A DNA stretch of 64,000 bases, from assembly GCA_026874595.1 (NCBI GenBank), contig CM049307.1, positions 20,377,079 through 20,441,078 on the forward strand, in the 5' to 3' direction. The stretch is from Sipunculus nudus (Eukaryota; Annelida; Sipuncula; Golfingiida; Sipunculidae). How positions within the stretch are numbered: the first letter of the stretch is position 1; every line of letters begins with the position of its first letter. Both the position numbers and the translations under genes were made by a program. The notes under the pieces are model-generated. The model searched no databases. It worked only from the letters and a program-made list of their open reading frames with translations, and had not been told where the DNA came from. Of the stretch, positions 62,036 through 64,000 are shown in pieces.

Positions 62036-62165
62036 TACTTGGAGTACCTTGTACCAGGTACAGGTGTTTTAGTTCCAGGTACAGGTACAAGGTACTTTCT
62101 ACTCATGACTGGCAGCTACAGGTACTCTGAAATGTGTACCTAGGTACAGGTACAAGTACCTGGCC
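62036..62165. repeat. GGTAC/GTACC-dense repeat
   Basis: At least ten GGTAC or GTACC words in about 130 bp (e.g. CAGGTACAGGTACAAGGTAC at about 62079-62098), in both orientations, closing with TACCTGGCCCAAACCCTG. Resembles the subterminal repeats of hAT-like MITEs. Confidence 0.6.
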
Positions 62166-64000
62166 CAAACCCTGAATTCCATATTCTGTATTTATATCCA
62201 AAGGTGTTGTAACTCTCCCCCCCCCCCCACACACCCAGTCATTGAGCCCTAGTTCCTGAGCACTGAGGATAGTATTTTTATTGCAACTCAAACATCTGTG
62301 GTGATGCAGTTATAACTGTTACAATAAGCTGAGAACTGTGACCCATGGGTCCCTTGTTAGTGAAGGTATGTGTTACCAAGTACATACATGTCTTGCAATA
62401 GACAGGGTCTGCCACTTCAGTTTGCTGGTATAGGTGCCTGAGGTATTCTATATTCGGACCCAAAGGTCACACCAGATGCAAAATATAATCTGTTGCAAAA
62501 TGTCATTATCAAAATATATTTCATATTTTCAATGTAAATTATTAGTAATATTTATAATCCTCTATTGCATTTTGAAATTATTTTATTAGAAAATTAATTT
62601 CAAGTTAAATTAAACTAAAATTTACTCTGTACTTCCTCAGTCATTCTCCATGGCACTTGAGTGACTGAATTACTTGCACCTAGCCCACACCTGTGAGTCT
62701 GATTCTGAGTAGTGTGCGCTTATCATATCAAGTTACATCAGTAGGGCACTCAGAATAAAAGTTAATGCATTTCCTACACCTGAGGACCCATTTGGCACAT
62801 TTAAAAGGAGTATACAAAGTAATTCAGCAACTATTAATCTTTCTGTGTAGAACTATCTTTTCCAGGCTGAAATTAATGCCTTGTTAAGGTACAGGGGACA
62901 ATTTTATAATATTGTATTGAAATGTCCAAGACGACAGCCATGTTCGCTGAAATTTTTAGAGGTAACAAGGGATTTCTTGGAAAATCTAGGCCCAAGTGAC
63001 AGAAGCCTGCCATTTAAAATCAAATAATGATAAGACTTTATATAAGATTCTATATAGCTTTACATGAATATCATATATAAAAATCATATATATAAGTATG
63101 AATTATAATATACTAATCATATATTTCAGTATTTTCACATAATATGGTAATAATGTCAAAAAGCAGTTAAAGAATTGACATCTTTACACAATTATAAAAG
63201 TTTAGAAAATTTCTTATAAAAAAATAAAACAAAATACATCTTTACCTATAATGAGTCCTTCTGTGACACTACTTCTCTTTAGACAGGTTGTTTGAAGGAT
63301 TTATGTATCAACAACATGTTGTGTAATAATGGTGTTTAACAAAATAGGGCACATTTTAATCTGTATATATAAGTGCTGACTTTAGAAGGATGTTAAGAAG
63401 ATTATACATATTGTGACGATTATATGATGCAAAAAAGTGTGAAAAATCAAAGGGCTATAAAAATCTTTAATAAAATAGGATATTTAGTTATTTGTTTATA
63501 TAATGGCCTAGAGACGGGTACTATTTTATATATACTGAAGTGATAGAGATAGATTTGAAGCACTGTAAGAAATACTTTGAGAACAAATACAATTAAATAT
63601 ATCAGAAAAAGTAAATCACGATAACAGTTTATACATATGCACTTTAAGGATGTTATGAAATATAGGATCCTGAATTCTTATGATTTGGGTAGTTTTCTGT
63701 ATAGTGACTTATATGTGCAACATATCTTAAAGTTGATATATATAGGCTTGATAAGATGTTGATTATCAGTTTTAATTTTCCTTTAATATTTTAGAGTGTT
63801 GGAAAAGAAAAAGTAATCCAGCAGGGAAAAAAATCATTTTGTTAAAAATAATAATACATGTATATATAAATATATATTTATATTTATATAGATAGAACTA
63901 GAATAAACAGAAAAGTCAGTTCACTGCCGATGTGAACCAACCTTTTCCGTGCTTTCTAGTTCCATCTCTATATACAATGAACCAGGATGGCTATTCAAAC
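62166..64000. other. AT-rich stretch to the window end
   Basis: A C/A-rich run at 62217-62237, a GACCCATGGGTC palindrome at 62340-62351, otherwise no supportable feature. No convincing further exon of the plus-strand gene was found. Confidence 0.3.

Overview
The window looks like AT-rich nuclear DNA of an invertebrate animal: there are spliced genes with GT/AG introns, no bacterial operons, and a very high load of decayed transposons, MITE-like elements and tandem repeats. The mix of repeats (TAGCTCAGCTGAC-ended elements, AGGTCA-rich arrays, CCATGG-centred palindromes, CFDP2-like LINE relics) suggests a lophotrochozoan, most likely a bivalve or other mollusc. That assignment is inference. No tRNA, rRNA, CRISPR or prokaryotic gene was found.

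The main gene is on the minus strand, from 39577 down to 13383. I reconstructed 15 coding exons whose phases and splice sites all agree. They encode a predicted 503-residue protein: a low-complexity N-terminus (about 1-130), twelve SDS22-like leucine-rich repeats with a C-terminal cap (about 131-419), a Ser/Arg/Pro linker and a short coiled coil. Exons 1-14 are well supported; the last exon (13383-13488) is tentative. The introns carry most of the transposon debris. A second gene starts on the plus strand at 53291 with an ATG inside a YY1-like AAGATGGCGG. Its first exon (33 codons) is clear; a candidate second exon lies at 59029-59133.

Layout: 1-2815 is a decayed CFDP2/RTE-like LINE and 3388-3880 is the C-terminal tail of an L2/CR1-like LINE. 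6430-7065 is a degenerate ~150-bp array. 10160-11835 is a 42-bp minisatellite that stays open for 310 codons. 13383-39577 is the LRR gene with intronic elements: a Helitron-like unit carrying a 180-bp satellite, a hAT MITE, a nested MITE pair, two repeat families here called A and B, and a 1.6-kb Mutator-like element with long terminal inverted repeats. 41145-41385 is a decayed transposase-like exon, and 45276-45526 is a coding-like fragment with one internal stop. 48669-53020 holds a GC-rich hAT MITE caught in a 2.1-kb tandem duplication. 53291-59133 is the second gene, its intron filled with family A copies and an AGGTCA array. 59586-60920 is an inverted family B copy, followed by sparse repeats to the end.

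The most unusual signal is the perfect 12-bp palindrome GGTGGCGCCACC. It occurs 12 times, always at fixed places inside three repeat families that otherwise look different (A, B and a 465-bp duplicate). Families A and B also have hairpin-forming ends.
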